Assembly (NCBI GenBank): GCA_016861185.1
Contig: BOKW01000006.1
Span: forward strand, 277,545 to 341,544
Reading direction: 5' to 3'
Origin: Betaproteobacteria bacterium
GTDB taxonomy: Bacteria; Pseudomonadota; Gammaproteobacteria; Burkholderiales; Burkholderiaceae_F
DNA: 64,000 bases
A program made the translations under genes and the position numbers. Shown here piece after piece: positions 20,176 to 27,690 of this stretch. The notes below the pieces were generated by a model. The model was not told the DNA's origin. It saw nothing but the letters and a program-made list of their open reading frames with translations, and searched no databases. Position 1 is the first letter of the stretch, and each line of letters opens with the position of its first letter.

Positions 20176-20526
20176 TTACGCGCCGCGATAGAGGTCGGGC
20201 GCAACCGGACCGGTGCCCTTGCCCGTAGCGGATTTCGACGGATCGAACAGGCAGTCGTCCGCGTGCGCAAGCTGTCCCTGCGTGTAGTTCAGACGGGCGC
20301 CTTCGGCGATCCAGCCGGCTTCGCCGCCGGCGAAGCGCCAGCCGTCCGCGGCGCCGATCGGATAGGTCAGCGCGCGCTGGACTTCCTCGCGCGTGAGCCG
20401 GCTCGGCTCGAATTTGAAGACGAAGCTCAGGTCGCCGGCGGGCACACCGACCCGGTCGCCGGCCGAAGCCATGGCGGGGGCGAGCAGCGCGGCGGCGATC
20501 GCGACGGCCAGTTTGCGGTTCAACAT
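20176..20526 (-). CDS. Exported protein of unknown function
   Basis: The 116-residue protein has a signal peptide (MLNRKLAVAIAAALLAPAMASA). The mature part reads GDRVGVPAGDLSFVFKFEPS, LTREEVQRALTYPI and GARLNYTQGQLAHADDCLFD, with one cysteine. I do not recognise a family. AAGGAG precedes the ATG at 20526. It stands alone between copRS and the cytochrome gene, 108 bp downstream of operator copy F, so copper-responsive expression is likely (inference). Confidence 0.78.
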   Translation of the reverse strand: MLNRKLAVAIAAALLAPAMASAGDRVGVPAGDLSFVFKFEPSRLTREEVQRALTYPIGAADGWRFAGGEAGWIAEGARLNYTQGQLAHADDCLFDPSKSATGKGTGPVAPDLYRGA

Positions 20527-20634
20527 GACATGCTCCTTTCGGGGTTGATCAGGGGGCTTTCGGAGGTGCCGTTCGCTCCGTTTCGTGCGGCGCCTCGTTG
20601 CTTCGCACTCTACGGAGGCGACGCCGACATCCAA

Positions 20635-20661
20635 CCGACGCGCAGATGACGAGACTGTCAG
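20635..20661 (-). promoter_or_regulatory. Predicted CopR/CusR-type operator, copy F
   Basis: On the minus strand it reads CTGAC-N6-GTCAT-N6-GTCGG. The 11-bp phasing is exact, with one mismatch in the centre and one at the end. It shares an ATGACGAGACTGT core with copy A. It lies 108 bp upstream of the exported protein gene at 20526. Confidence 0.6.
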
Positions 20662-20735
20662 CTGTGTTGTCCGAGCCGCGAACCTTGACCCAGCGCAAGC
20701 GACGGCGGTACCGACCGACGCTCACGACTTCACGC

Positions 20736-21257
20736 TCAGCGCGCGCGTTGCGCCGCGACCTGTCGCTGCAACTCGTCGTGCGTCCTGCGGACCTTGTCCG
20801 ACCAGCGGCTGCGGATGAACGCGAGCACGTTCCAGATGTCCTCGTCGCTCAGCCGTCCGCCGAAGCCGGGCATGTCGCTCGCATAGCCGTCCGGTGCGTA
20901 CGGCGGAACCAGGCCGTGCTTGGTGATCGCGAACAGCACGTCGAACGGGTGATGCCAGGTGTGACCGCTGTCGTCGTGCGGCGGCGCCGGCAGGCGTCCG
21001 TCGGCGCGGCGCGTCTTCCAGTCCGGTTGACCTTCGAGGTTCGCGCCGTGGCAGGCCGCGCAATGCGCGTCGTAGACGCGCTTGCCTTCGGCGATACGGC
21101 GCGCGTCGTTCATGTCCGGAACTGCGCCGTCCGCGCGCCCGTCGCTGCGCTGCGCGGCGTCCCACCAGATCAGCGCGGCGATCAGCGTGATCGCGACCGC
21201 GAAAGCCGCGTAGATCCAGCGCAGCCGTGCGCCGCCGCTCGAAGCAGGCGCCTTCAT
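20736..21257 (-). CDS. Membrane-anchored c-type cytochrome
   Basis: The 173-residue protein has an uncleaved-looking N-terminal helix (RWIYAAFAVAITLIAALIWW), then a monohaem cytochrome c domain. The haem site is CAACH (YDAHCAACHGANLEGQPDW), and the likely axial methionine is in YASDMPGFGGRLSDEDIW. It is probably a periplasmic electron carrier. It is the last gene of the minus-strand unit running down from 27253 and may pass electrons from or to the multicopper oxidase of the same unit (inference). Confidence 0.9.
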   Translation of the reverse strand: MKAPASSGGARLRWIYAAFAVAITLIAALIWWDAAQRSDGRADGAVPDMNDARRIAEGKRVYDAHCAACHGANLEGQPDWKTRRADGRLPAPPHDDSGHTWHHPFDVLFAITKHGLVPPYAPDGYASDMPGFGGRLSDEDIWNVLAFIRSRWSDKVRRTHDELQRQVAAQRAR

Positions 21258-21260
21258 CGT

Positions 21261-21830
21261 TCAGTGCGCGCGGCCGTGATGCATCGGCGCCGAATCGCCC
21301 GGCGCGTCGTAGCCGCGCAGCTTCGCGTACGACGCGATCTGCGCGGGCGCGAGCAGTGCGGTCGCCGCCAGATGCGTCTTCAGATGCGAAGCGCGCACGC
21401 GCGCGTGCGCTGCGCCGATCGCCGCGGTGAGCCGATCGATCTCTTCGACGGTGGCGCGCCGCTCCGCGAACAGTCGGTCCAGCTCGCCTTCGAGCCGAAC
21501 GACTTCGGCGCCGAGCGCGCGCGCCTCGTCCTTGTGGCGCGCCATCAGCGACTGCAGCGCGCTGCGCTGCTCGGCGGTCAGCGCGAGTGCGTCGGCCAGC
21601 TCGAGCGCGTGCATCGGTCCGGGATAGCGGTTCAGTTCGGCCGCCTTCGCGAACCCCATGCCGGCGCCGTCGAGGTAACCGCGCGTCTCTTCGGGCGAAA
21701 GCGCCTTGATCGCGCGCATGTGCTGGCCGGCGTAGGGTCGATCGGTCTGCGCCGCGGCCGCGTGCGAGACGAGCAGTGCGGCGACCAGCATCATCGTCGT
21801 CGGGTGGTTCATCGTTCGTTGCCTTTCCAT
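21261..21830 (-). CDS. Spy/CpxP-like exported protein
   Basis: The 189-residue protein has a signal peptide ending near ALLVSHAAAAQ. Its mature part is helical, with a Spy-like core: ALSPEETRGYLDGAGMG, then ALTAEQRSALQSLMARHKDE, then a Glu/Arg-rich helix, LLAPAQIASYAKLRGY and a His/Met end (APMHHGRAH). Two starts are possible. The ATG at 21830 has AGAGGAAGGG 5 nt before it and is used here; the ATG at 21812 has only AAAGG. It may buffer metal or damaged proteins in the periplasm. Confidence 0.85.
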   Translation of the reverse strand: MERQRTMNHPTTMMLVAALLVSHAAAAQTDRPYAGQHMRAIKALSPEETRGYLDGAGMGFAKAAELNRYPGPMHALELADALALTAEQRSALQSLMARHKDEARALGAEVVRLEGELDRLFAERRATVEEIDRLTAAIGAAHARVRASHLKTHLAATALLAPAQIASYAKLRGYDAPGDSAPMHHGRAH

Positions 21831-21844
21831 CGATCGCCCTTCCT

Positions 21845-22690
21845 CTACATGCCGATGAGCCGGCGCAGCGCCGGCCACGCGTCGCGCACGACCTTTTCGC
21901 CGAAGTCGATCAAGGCGCGTTCGCCGCTGCCCATCGCGAGCGAATGCACGTCGAGCCGGATCGCGTGATCGGCGCGTCGCACCTGTTCGGCGATCAGTTG
22001 ATTGACCATGATGTGGAACATCTGGAACGCCATGCCGGTGATGCCGGTCACCGCTTCTTCGTACGGCCGGTACGCGACGTCGATCGCGATGACGAAGTCG
22101 GCGCCGAGCACGCGCGCGGCGTCGACCGGCAGCGGCGCGGTCAGCGCACCGTCGACGAGCCGGCGGCCGTCGATCTCGACCGGTTCGTAGCGGATCGGCA
22201 CGGCGCAGGACGCGGCGACCGCGGAGGCGAGCTCGCCGCGCGTCAGGATCTCGCTGCGGCCGGTCGCGAGGTTGGTCGCGACCGCCGCGAACGCGGTGTC
22301 GAGCGTCTCGATGCGCGCGCCGTTCGTGCGGGCCTCGATCAGTTGCTGCAGCCGGGCGAGCTCCGCGAAACCGTAGCGCGGCATCCGCCAGCGATCGGGC
22401 TCGCGCCAGGACGCGTCGAGCGCGGCCGCTTCGATGTCGTCGGCGGGCAAGCCCGCCGCCCACAACGCGCCGGCGATCGCGCCCACGCTGCAACCGGCGA
22501 TCGCGTACGGGCGGAAACCGAGCTGCTGGAACGCGCGGATCGCGCCGACGTGAACGAGCCCGTGCAGACCGCCGCTGCTCAACGCGATGCCGACGCGGCG
22601 CGGCCGCGCCTTGCCGCGCGCGGCGGCCGGCCACAGCGGCGCGGTCGCGGCCAGCCCAGCCGCGCGCAACGCGTCGCGCCGCCCCTTCAT
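21845..22690 (-). CDS. Patatin-like phospholipase family protein, probably exported
   Basis: The 281-residue protein carries the patatin signature: an oxyanion Gly-rich motif (LSSGGLHGLVHVGAIRAF), the nucleophile motif GCSVGA, and the catalytic DGA in LVDGALTAPLP. Patatins hydrolyse acyl esters of lipids with a Ser-Asp dyad. The N terminus (KGRRDALRAAGLAATAPLWPAAA) resembles a twin-arginine signal. A lipase in a copper operon is unusual. It is 14 bp upstream of the Spy-like gene and 7 bp downstream of the CusF-like gene, so it is certainly in the same unit. Confidence 0.88.
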   Translation of the reverse strand: MKGRRDALRAAGLAATAPLWPAAARGKARPRRVGIALSSGGLHGLVHVGAIRAFQQLGFRPYAIAGCSVGAIAGALWAAGLPADDIEAAALDASWREPDRWRMPRYGFAELARLQQLIEARTNGARIETLDTAFAAVATNLATGRSEILTRGELASAVAASCAVPIRYEPVEIDGRRLVDGALTAPLPVDAARVLGADFVIAIDVAYRPYEEAVTGITGMAFQMFHIMVNQLIAEQVRRADHAIRLDVHSLAMGSGERALIDFGEKVVRDAWPALRRLIGM

Positions 22691-22697
22691 CGCGCGA

Positions 22698-23015
22698 TCA
22701 GGGCGCGGGTTTGATCGCGGTGACGACGTAGGTGCCGCCGTCTTCCTTGGCCGCGCGGAACAGCACCCTGTCGCCGACCTTGACCGCGTCGAGCAGCTTC
22801 GGATCGCGCACCGTGAACACCATCGTCATCGGCGGCATCTCGAGCGACTTGATCTCGCCATGGCGCAGCGTGATCTTGTTCTGCTCCTTGTTGATGCGGC
22901 GGACCTCGCCGTTCGCCATGTCCGGCTCGGCCGCCGGCGCGGACTGCGCGGCGGCGGCAAGCGGTGCGAGCAGCGCGGCCGCGATCAGCGCGCGGCGGAA
23001 TGCGTCGAGTCTCAT
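22698..23015 (-). CDS. CusF-like periplasmic copper-binding protein
   Basis: The 105-residue protein has a signal peptide and one CusF/EcfE-type OB-fold domain (GEVRRINKEQNKITLRHGEI; KSLEMPPMTMVF; KVGDRVLF). CusF binds Cu(I)/Ag(I) with a His, two Met and a capping Trp. Here the corresponding positions are H52, M60, M63 and M65, so the Trp is replaced by Met60. AAGGAG precedes the ATG. It lies 3 bp after the cupredoxin gene and would act as a periplasmic copper carrier to the efflux or oxidase system. Confidence 0.9.
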   Translation of the reverse strand: MRLDAFRRALIAAALLAPLAAAAQSAPAAEPDMANGEVRRINKEQNKITLRHGEIKSLEMPPMTMVFTVRDPKLLDAVKVGDRVLFRAAKEDGGTYVVTAIKPAP

Positions 23016-23017
23016 CG

Positions 23018-23512
23018 TCAATCTCCTTGTGCGGTCGGAATGACCCTGATCGAACCCTTCATGCCCGCTTCGAAGTGGCCGGGAATCAGGCAGGCGAAGT
23101 AGAACTCGCCGGGTTCGGTGAACTGCCAGATCATTTCGCCTTTCTTGCCGGGCGGCAGATGGACCATGTACGGCGCGTCGTGCTCCATCGTCGGGTGCTT
23201 CTTCATCCATTGGGCGTGTTCTTTCAGTTCTTCCATCGTGCCGAGCACGGTTTCGTGGAAGACCTTGCCGTGGTTGGCGACGACGAAGCGGATCGTCTCG
23301 CCCTGCCTGACGGTGATCTTCGACGGCGAATAGCGCATCGTGTCGTGGCCGCTGATGCGGATCGTGCGGGTGACCTTCTTCGGGTCGCCGGTCCGGCCGA
23401 ACGCCTTTTCGACCATCTCGAGGTTCGGACCGTCGTCGTGCGTCTGTGTGCCGTGCGCAAGCGCGGCGCCGCCGGCGAGGATCGCGGCGATCAGAAGGGC
23501 CAATCGGTGCAT
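23018..23512 (-). CDS. Cupredoxin-family periplasmic copper protein (CopI-like)
   Basis: The 164-residue protein has a signal peptide (MHRLALLIAAILAGGAALA). The cupredoxin fold carries a type-1 copper site: histidine(s) in ANHGKVFHETVLG (H81/H86), then C141, H146 and M151 in FYFACLIPGHFEAGM. A Met/His-rich loop (QWMKKHPTMEHDAPYM) extends it, as in CopI-type proteins of copper-resistance clusters. GGAGAA precedes the ATG. It could accept copper or electrons beside the multicopper oxidase encoded upstream. Confidence 0.9.
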   Translation of the reverse strand: MHRLALLIAAILAGGAALAHGTQTHDDGPNLEMVEKAFGRTGDPKKVTRTIRISGHDTMRYSPSKITVRQGETIRFVVANHGKVFHETVLGTMEELKEHAQWMKKHPTMEHDAPYMVHLPPGKKGEMIWQFTEPGEFYFACLIPGHFEAGMKGSIRVIPTAQGD

Positions 23513-23569
23513 GGGAGTTCTCCTTTGTCAAAATCCCGCAAGCGATCGTCGACCGTTTGCGGCTCGAAA

Positions 23570-23610
23570 CCCCCTCTCCCTTCGAGGAAGAGGATTCGGG
23601 GGAGAGGGGG
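23570..23610. repeat. CCCTCTCCC palindromic intergenic repeat, copy 1
   Basis: CCCCCTCTCCC and GGGGGAGAGGGGG pair across a 17-nt loop to make a strong hairpin in the 109-bp gap between the multicopper oxidase and cupredoxin genes. The same core occurs at 62305, 62696 and 63901-63987. It could attenuate transcription within the operon. Confidence 0.75.
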
Positions 23611-23621
23611 CGGGAAGGGGG

Positions 23622-25040
23622 TCATCGATTCGAATGGGAATTCGGCTTGCGGACTTTCACCTCGATCTCACGCAGGCCGGTCGCACGGCCGGTCGCGGGA
23701 TGGATTTCGGTCGCGCGCGAGGTCGGCGCGCGCACGGGGTTGGCGCTTTCGCCGGTCCACTCGTATGCGAGTGTTCCCGCCGGGTGCTTGTACGGACCCG
23801 GGTCCTTGTAGTCGCCGCGCGCGAGCCCCTCGCGCACCTTGACCACGGTGAACATGCCGCCCATCTCGAGCGGGCCGTACTGGCCGGTGCCGGTCATCAT
23901 CGGCAGCGTGTTGTCGGGCAGCGCCATCTCCATTTCCTGCATGTCGGCCATGCCGCGTTCGCCCATCACCATGTATTCGGGGATCAACCGGTTGATCTGC
24001 GTGACGACGTCGCGGTGATCCACGCCGATCATCGTCGGCACGTCGTGCCCCATCGGATTCATCGTGTGATGGCTCTTGTGGCAGTGGAAGGCCCAGTCGC
24101 CGGCTTCGGTCGCCTCGAACTCGATCGCGCGCATCTGGCCGACCGCGACGTCGACGGTGACCTCGGGCCAGCGCGACGCGGGCTGCGTGAAGCCGCCGTC
24201 GGTGCCGGTGACGACGAACTCGTGCCCGTGCAGATGGATCGGATGATTGGTCATCGTCAGATTGCCGATGCGGATGCGAACGCGGTCGCCGAGCCGCACC
24301 GGCAGCGCATCGATGCCGGGAAAGCTGCGCGAGTTCCACGTCCACAGGTTGAAGTCGAGCATCGTGTTGATCTTCGGCGTGAAGCTGCCGGGCTCGATGT
24401 CGTAGGCGTTCAGCAGGAAGCAGAAGTCGCGGTCGACGTCGGCGTAGCCGGGCGTCTTCTTCGGGTCCTTCGGATGCGTGACCCAGAAGCCCATCATGCC
24501 CATTGCCATCTGCACCATCTCGTCGGCGTGCGGGTGGTACATGAAGGTGCCGGGGCGGCGCGCCTCGAATTCGTAGACGAAGGTCTGCCCCGGCTTGATC
24601 TGCGGCTGCGTCAGTCCGCCGACGCCGTCCATGCCGTTCGGCAGCCGCTGGCCGTGCCAGTGGATCGAGGTGTGCTCGGGCAGCTTGTTGGTGACGAAGA
24701 TGCGGACCTTGTCGCCCTCGACGACCTCGATCGTCGGTCCCGGCGACTGTCCGTTGTAGCCCCACAGATGCGCCTTCATGCCCGGCGCGATTTCGCGCAC
24801 GACCGGCTCGGCGACGAGATGGAACTCCTTCCAGCCGTTGTTCATGCGGAACGGCAGCGTCCAGCCGTTGAGCGTGACCACCGGGTTGTACGGCCGGCCT
24901 GCGCTCGGCGCCAGCGGCGGTGCCATCGTGGTACCCGGGGCCACCGGCGCTTCGGGCACCGCGCCCAGCGCCGCACGGCTCACGCCGGCGGCACCGAGCA
25001 GCACGCCGGCGCCCGTCAGGAAATTGCGTCTTGATGTCAT
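23622..25040 (-). CDS. Tat-exported multicopper oxidase (CopA/laccase-like)
   Basis: The 472-residue protein has a twin-arginine signal (TSRRNFLTGAGVLLGAAG). All four copper ligand segments are present: HWHG (127-130), HPH (169-171), HPIHLHGH (266-273) and HCHKSHHTMNPM (319-330). The last also supplies the type-1 Cys and axial Met. In the periplasm such enzymes oxidise Cu(I) to less toxic Cu(II). A Met-rich loop near the C terminus (ERGMADMQEMEMALPDN) is typical of the copper-resistance type. It lies 27 bp after the outer-membrane efflux gene and 109 bp before the cupredoxin gene. Confidence 0.94.
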   Translation of the reverse strand: MTSRRNFLTGAGVLLGAAGVSRAALGAVPEAPVAPGTTMAPPLAPSAGRPYNPVVTLNGWTLPFRMNNGWKEFHLVAEPVVREIAPGMKAHLWGYNGQSPGPTIEVVEGDKVRIFVTNKLPEHTSIHWHGQRLPNGMDGVGGLTQPQIKPGQTFVYEFEARRPGTFMYHPHADEMVQMAMGMMGFWVTHPKDPKKTPGYADVDRDFCFLLNAYDIEPGSFTPKINTMLDFNLWTWNSRSFPGIDALPVRLGDRVRIRIGNLTMTNHPIHLHGHEFVVTGTDGGFTQPASRWPEVTVDVAVGQMRAIEFEATEAGDWAFHCHKSHHTMNPMGHDVPTMIGVDHRDVVTQINRLIPEYMVMGERGMADMQEMEMALPDNTLPMMTGTGQYGPLEMGGMFTVVKVREGLARGDYKDPGPYKHPAGTLAYEWTGESANPVRAPTSRATEIHPATGRATGLREIEVKVRKPNSHSNR

Positions 25041-25067
25041 CGAATCCTCTTTGTGACTCTTCGCGAT

Positions 25068-26489
25068 TCAGTGCGGCCGTTCGGGGGCGCCGGTGGCGGC
25101 GGCGCGCGTCTCGATCGCCGGCGCGGCCATCGGATGGCCGAGCACCACGGCCTGCAGCGCGGCGTCGGCGAGCCAGAAGTCGCGTTGCGCTTCGATCGAC
25201 TGGATCACCGAGCCGATCTGCTCGCGCGCATCGGCGAGCAGATCGAACACGCCGATCAGCATGCCGTTGTATTTCAGGAGCATCTCGTCGGCGATGCTCT
25301 TGCGCAGCGGAACGATCTCGTCGCGATAGTGGCGCGCGAGGTCGTACGCGGTGCGGTACGCGCCATAGGTCTCGCGCAGCCGCGACTGCGCGTCGACCGC
25401 CACCTGCGCGGTGCGGTGCAGGGCAGCCATGTAGATCGACTGCGCCTCGGCGCGCCGCGCGTCGCCGAAGTCGAACAGCGGCAGCGGCAACTCGATCTCG
25501 TAGCCCTTCTGCGGCGGCTCGCCGGTTTCGCTGTTGCGGATGCCGGCCAGATGCAGGCCGTCGATCACGCCAGTCGCGCGTGCAAGCCCCAGGCTGCGCG
25601 CCGTGAAGTCCAGTTCCGCGCGCGCCAGCCGCACGTCGAGCCGCTCGTCGAACGAGCGGCGCGCGACCTCGGCTTCGTCGCGCGGCGCCTTCGGCAGATC
25701 GGGCAGGCGATCCGGCAGCTTCAGTCGCGCGGCTTGCGTGCCGTCGAGCCCGAGCGCGCGGACGAGCGCTTCGCGCGCGCCCGCCGCGGCCAGTTGCGCG
25801 CGCGCGTACTGTGCGGCGGCGTCGGCGTAGAAGGCCTGTTCCCGCGCCCGCTGCAGCCGGCTGTAGTTGCCGACCGACTGCATCCGGCGGGCCAGCTCCG
25901 CGCTCGCTTCGGCCGCGCGCATGACCTGCTCGAAGTACGCGAGCGACTGCTGCGCCGCGACCGCGCGCACCCAGGCGGCGCGCGCCTCGGTGGCTGCGGC
26001 GAGCACGCCGCCGGCGGACTGCAGTCGAAGCTGCTGCTGCCTGTGCTCCGCGATCCGCATGCGCGCGGGCAGCGTCAGCAGATCGAACAGCGAAAAGCTC
26101 AACGTGCGGCCGATGTCCTTGTCGGTTGCACCGTCTTCGCTGCGCGTCAGCCGCTCGAACGCGAACACCGGATTCGGCAGTCGCGCCGACTGCGTCGCGG
26201 CGGCCGAAGCCGCGTCGGCCTGCGCGAGCAGCGCGTGCAGCGCGGGGCTCGCCGCAAGCGCGATGCGCACGGCGTCGTCGGCGGACAGGGGCGCGGCGAG
26301 CAGCTGCTCGACTTCGGCGGCGGTCTCGCGGCGCGCGTCGTCCGTCGCAAGCCGCGCCACTTTGGCGCCGAGCGCGTCCTGCGAAAAGGCCCGCAGTTGC
26401 GCGCGGTCGTCTTCGATCGAAAGCGTCGCGCAGCCGGCGAGCAGTACCGCAGCGGCCGCCGTCACGGAGAGTCTGGTCGTTCGGCTCAC
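25068..26489 (-). CDS. TolC/CusC-family outer-membrane efflux lipoprotein
   Basis: The 473-residue protein has a lipobox (VLLAGCATL, Cys at about 20) and the long helical repeats of outer-membrane efflux factors (OEP family), e.g. ALAASPALHALLAQADAASA and VGNYSRLQRAREQAFYADAA. It would form the outer channel of a tripartite pump. No partner RND pump or adaptor is in this unit, so it must pair with one encoded elsewhere. The GTG start at 26489 overlaps the upstream TGA (GTGA) with GGAG before it. The far longer open frame upstream is not coding. Confidence 0.9.
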   Translation of the reverse strand: MSRTTRLSVTAAAAVLLAGCATLSIEDDRAQLRAFSQDALGAKVARLATDDARRETAAEVEQLLAAPLSADDAVRIALAASPALHALLAQADAASAAATQSARLPNPVFAFERLTRSEDGATDKDIGRTLSFSLFDLLTLPARMRIAEHRQQQLRLQSAGGVLAAATEARAAWVRAVAAQQSLAYFEQVMRAAEASAELARRMQSVGNYSRLQRAREQAFYADAAAQYARAQLAAAGAREALVRALGLDGTQAARLKLPDRLPDLPKAPRDEAEVARRSFDERLDVRLARAELDFTARSLGLARATGVIDGLHLAGIRNSETGEPPQKGYEIELPLPLFDFGDARRAEAQSIYMAALHRTAQVAVDAQSRLRETYGAYRTAYDLARHYRDEIVPLRKSIADEMLLKYNGMLIGVFDLLADAREQIGSVIQSIEAQRDFWLADAALQAVVLGHPMAAPAIETRAAATGAPERPH

Positions 26490-26803
26490 CGTTTGACTCC
26501 GTGATGAGCGTCGTGCGAATCGCGTTCGGTCGGCGCCTGCTGCGCGGGCTTGCGCAGGGCCTGGTAGGCCTCGCGGCTGTAGGCCTGCCAGCCGCCGATG
26601 CGTCGCACGGTTTCGTTGGCTTCGCGCCAGGAGGCCACCGGTTCGTCGGCAAAGGCGCGGTAGTCGCGCAGCGGCGAAACGTACTTGGGCGCTGCGCCGG
26701 CGCCCTGTACGGGCGCGGGGGCAGCGGTCGTCGGGCCTTGCGCGAAGGCGGCGGCACACGCGACGACGAGCGTAGCCGCACATAGCGATCGGGATCGCGA
26801 CAT
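26486..26803 (-). CDS. Exported protein of unknown function in the copper operon
   Basis: The 105-residue protein has a signal peptide (MSRSRSLCAATLVVACAAAFAQ). The mature part has a conserved-looking helix pair (YVSPLRDYRAFADEPVASWREANETVRRIGGW) and a His-containing end (SDHDAHHG-like). I do not recognise a family. The ATG at 26803 has GAGGAA before it, and the stop overlaps the efflux gene's GTG by 4 bp. Its constant position next to the outer-membrane factor suggests an accessory role (inference). Confidence 0.75.
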   Translation of the reverse strand: MSRSRSLCAATLVVACAAAFAQGPTTAAPAPVQGAGAAPKYVSPLRDYRAFADEPVASWREANETVRRIGGWQAYSREAYQALRKPAQQAPTERDSHDAHHGVKR

Positions 26804-26893
26804 CGAATTCCTCGGGTCGATGAACGTTGCGCGGCCCGGAGCGGGCACGGCGCAGGGAAGCCGCGGGGGTCCGCCGCGGCGTGCGAAACGGGA

Positions 26894-27253
26894 CTACGCG
26901 CGCCGGGTCGGCGGCGGCGAAGGCACGTCGAGTACGACCGAAACGAAGTGCGCGACGAACGCGCTCGACGCGCGCGGCACGAAGTGCTCGGCTTCGAGCG
27001 TCGCCGGCACCGGCGCGACCAATGCCATGCCCAGATGCGGGCAGGCGTGCTCGTGCAACGTGTCGGCGGCGGCCGGTACCTCCGCGGCGTGCGCCCCGCA
27101 ATCGTCGTGCGCGTGATCGATCGCCTGGGCAACGACCTGCGCGTGCGCGGGGACGTGCGCGTGCTCAGGCGCGCCGACGATCGGCACGACGCCGGCCGCC
27201 ATTGCCTTCAGCGGCAGCACGAACGCGAGCAGGACGAGCAGGAGGCGACGCAT
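26894..27253 (-). CDS. His-rich exported protein, possible metal-binding regulator of the metal operon
   Basis: The 119-residue protein has a signal peptide (MRRLLLVLLAFVLPLKAMA). Its mature part is full of histidines (PEHAHVPAHAQ, IDHAHDDCGAH, LHEHACPH), with two cysteines. It recalls CzcI/CopL-like small proteins that head metal operons, but the match is loose. It is the first gene of the minus-strand unit running to 20736. No clear SD precedes the ATG. No CopR-type operator was found in its 77-bp upstream gap. Confidence 0.75.
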   Translation of the reverse strand: MRRLLLVLLAFVLPLKAMAAGVVPIVGAPEHAHVPAHAQVVAQAIDHAHDDCGAHAAEVPAAADTLHEHACPHLGMALVAPVPATLEAEHFVPRASSAFVAHFVSVVLDVPSPPPTRRA

Positions 27254-27330
27254 GCGCGAAGTCTAGCGGGAGCGGCCTGACGTTGACCATCTTCCATGCG
27301 CCGGGTTCCGTGCCGGCTAGACTAGCCCGC

Positions 27331-27678
27331 ATGGACGATGCGCTCCGTACCCTGTTGGTCGCCGCGGCGCTGGCCGCCGGTGACGCCGCCGCGGCCGACG
27401 ATGCGTTCCGTTTCTCGATTGCGTCGGGCAAGTTCGATGAACACTGCATGAAGATCGAAGCGGGGCGCGCGATCGCGTATCGCTTCGAAGCGAGCGCCCC
27501 GGTCGACTTCAACATTCACTACCACCGCGGCAAGGACGTGCTCTATCCGGTCAAACGCGAGGCGACGCGGCAGTTCGCGTCGACGTTCCGCGCCGAGTCG
27601 ACCGACGAGTACTGTCTGATGTGGGAGAACAGGGGCGCGACGGCCGTGACGGTCGAAGGCCGCGTCGACCGGCGCTAG
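27331..27678 (+). CDS. Small secreted protein of unknown function with two cysteines
   Basis: The 115-residue protein has a short signal (LRTLLVAAALAAGDAAAA). The mature part reads FDEHCMKIEAGRAIAYRFEA, then DFNIHYHRGKDVLYPV and STDEYCLMWENRGA. The Cys pair, a beta-rich pattern and C-terminal VTVEGRV suggest a small beta-sandwich, like GOLD-type domains, possibly disulfide-bonded. I do not recognise the family. It diverges from the copper operon head and ends 12 bp from the convergent mgtE-like gene. Confidence 0.75.
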   Translation: MDDALRTLLVAAALAAGDAAAADDAFRFSIASGKFDEHCMKIEAGRAIAYRFEASAPVDFNIHYHRGKDVLYPVKREATRQFASTFRAESTDEYCLMWENRGATAVTVEGRVDRR

Positions 27679-27690
27679 CCCGGATCCGGT

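Noticed and set aside
23668..27132. Open frame of 1154 codons on the minus strand in another frame
   Set aside because: It overlaps the multicopper oxidase and efflux genes in a shifted frame. It is Arg-rich with no domain, and the real genes carry copper motifs and a lipobox.
27254..27330. Possible CopR box (CTGACGTTGACC) before the 27253 gene
   Set aside because: Only one pentamer fits and the 11-bp spaced partners are absent, so it was not counted with the six sites.
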